In this document: in pieces, positions 63,656 to 64,000 of the stretch
Numbering within the stretch: the first letter of the stretch is position 1
Layout of the letters: every line of letters starts with the position of its first letter
Source of the DNA: Azospirillum humicireducens
GTDB taxonomy: Bacteria; Pseudomonadota; Alphaproteobacteria; Azospirillales; Azospirillaceae
DNA length: 64,000 nt
Direction of reading: 5' to 3'
NCBI RefSeq assembly: GCF_001639105.2
Contig: NZ_CP015285.1
Span: 1,542,501-1,606,500 of the forward strand
Made by a program: the position numbers and the translations under genes
Notes under the pieces: generated by a model
Databases searched by the model: none
What the model was told of the DNA's origin: nothing
What the model saw: the letters and a program-made list of their open reading frames with translations, nothing else

Positions 63656-64000
63656 ATGGATTGGTCCGACCAGGGAATCGTTCTGTCCACCCGCCCGCAG
63701 GGTGAAGGGTCCGCCGTCGCGACCCTGCTGACGCGCGACCATGGCCGCCATGCCGGGATGGTGATGGGCGGCCGGTCGGCGCGGCAGCGCGGCACGCTGG
63801 AACCGGGGACGCTGGTCCACGCCCGGTGGCGCGGCCGGCTGCCGGAGCATCTCGGCCATTTCACGCTGGAGCCGGTGAAGGGCTATGCCGCCAATTTCTT
63901 CGACGACGCCCATGCGCTGGCCGCCCTGATCAGCGCCTGCGCGCTGGTGGAGGCCGCCCTGCCGGAACGGGAGACCCACCCTGCCCTGTTCGACGGGCTT
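63656..64000 (+). CDS. recO: DNA repair protein RecO (N-terminal fragment, cut by window edge)
   Basis: The visible 115 residues begin MDWSDQGIVLSTRPQGEGSA and continue TLLTRDHGRHAGMVMGGRSA, the OB-fold start of RecO. RecO works with RecR to load RecA on SSB-coated DNA. The rest lies beyond the window. The start codon is ATG at 63656. Confidence 0.92.
   Translation, partial: MDWSDQGIVLSTRPQGEGSAVATLLTRDHGRHAGMVMGGRSARQRGTLEPGTLVHARWRGRLPEHLGHFTLEPVKGYAANFFDDAHALAALISACALVEAALPERETHPALFDGL

Overview
The window is high-GC DNA, most likely from the chromosome of an Azospirillum-like alphaproteobacterium (Rhodospirillales). The reasons are a GcrA cell-cycle regulator, a glnD close to a sigma-54 promoter, a CcoG/FixG cytochrome-oxidase factor, an OpgC-type glucan succinyltransferase, the alphaproteobacterial order rpsF-rpsR-DUF2232-rplI next to fabD-fabG-acpP-fabF-mltG, and abundant chemotaxis and cyclic-di-GMP genes. 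The genus is inferred; no rRNA or tRNA gene was found.

Layout. 1-250 is the start of recG. 639-8727 (minus strand) is a translationally coupled chemotaxis operon: MCP, cheR, a triple-domain CheW, cheB, a stand-alone CheB-type receiver and cheA. A second MCP lies divergently at 8942-10936. The two MCP genes share a perfectly identical 192-bp tract in opposite orientation. 11182-11751 holds two small genes. 11866-16446 is the fatty-acid synthesis block (fabD, fabG, acpP, fabF) with mltG, followed by an acyltransferase and the divergent ribosomal operon (18132-20416). 20679-28038 holds cfa, a membrane diguanylate cyclase broken by one in-frame stop, NADP isocitrate dehydrogenase, a small Rossmann protein, a qmcA-nfeD pair, a VOC protein and gcrA.

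28213-36678 is more accessory: an ECF sigma/anti-sigma pair, a second (Thermus-type) isocitrate dehydrogenase, a four-copper-site multicopper oxidase, a SulP-STAS-cNMP-binding fusion and an HTH protein. 36679-38817 is AT-rich and codes for a small secreted Cys protein and a protein with a His/Cys pattern like clan CD peptidases. 38872-42327 returns to high GC with a VWA protein, a MESH1-like HD hydrolase and ccoG. 42415-43305 is AT-rich again and holds two tandem paralogues of an unrecognised family.

43730-56208 is housekeeping: glnD, two small genes (one behind a strong sigma-54 promoter), a YdcF-like protein, rlpA, a D,D-carboxypeptidase, and tmk-holB-metG-tatD-MBL hydrolase as a tight operon. 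56379-63460 carries an orphan TRAP binding protein, an overlapping opgC-SGNH-SGNH module, a YkgJ-type Cys-cluster protein and a PAS-PAS-GGDEF-EAL protein. The window ends in recO. Inverted-repeat elements sit at about 46763 and 56223.

The least explained parts are the chemotaxis operon with its unusual CheW and receiver, the two AT-rich patches, and the opgC-linked SGNH pair.
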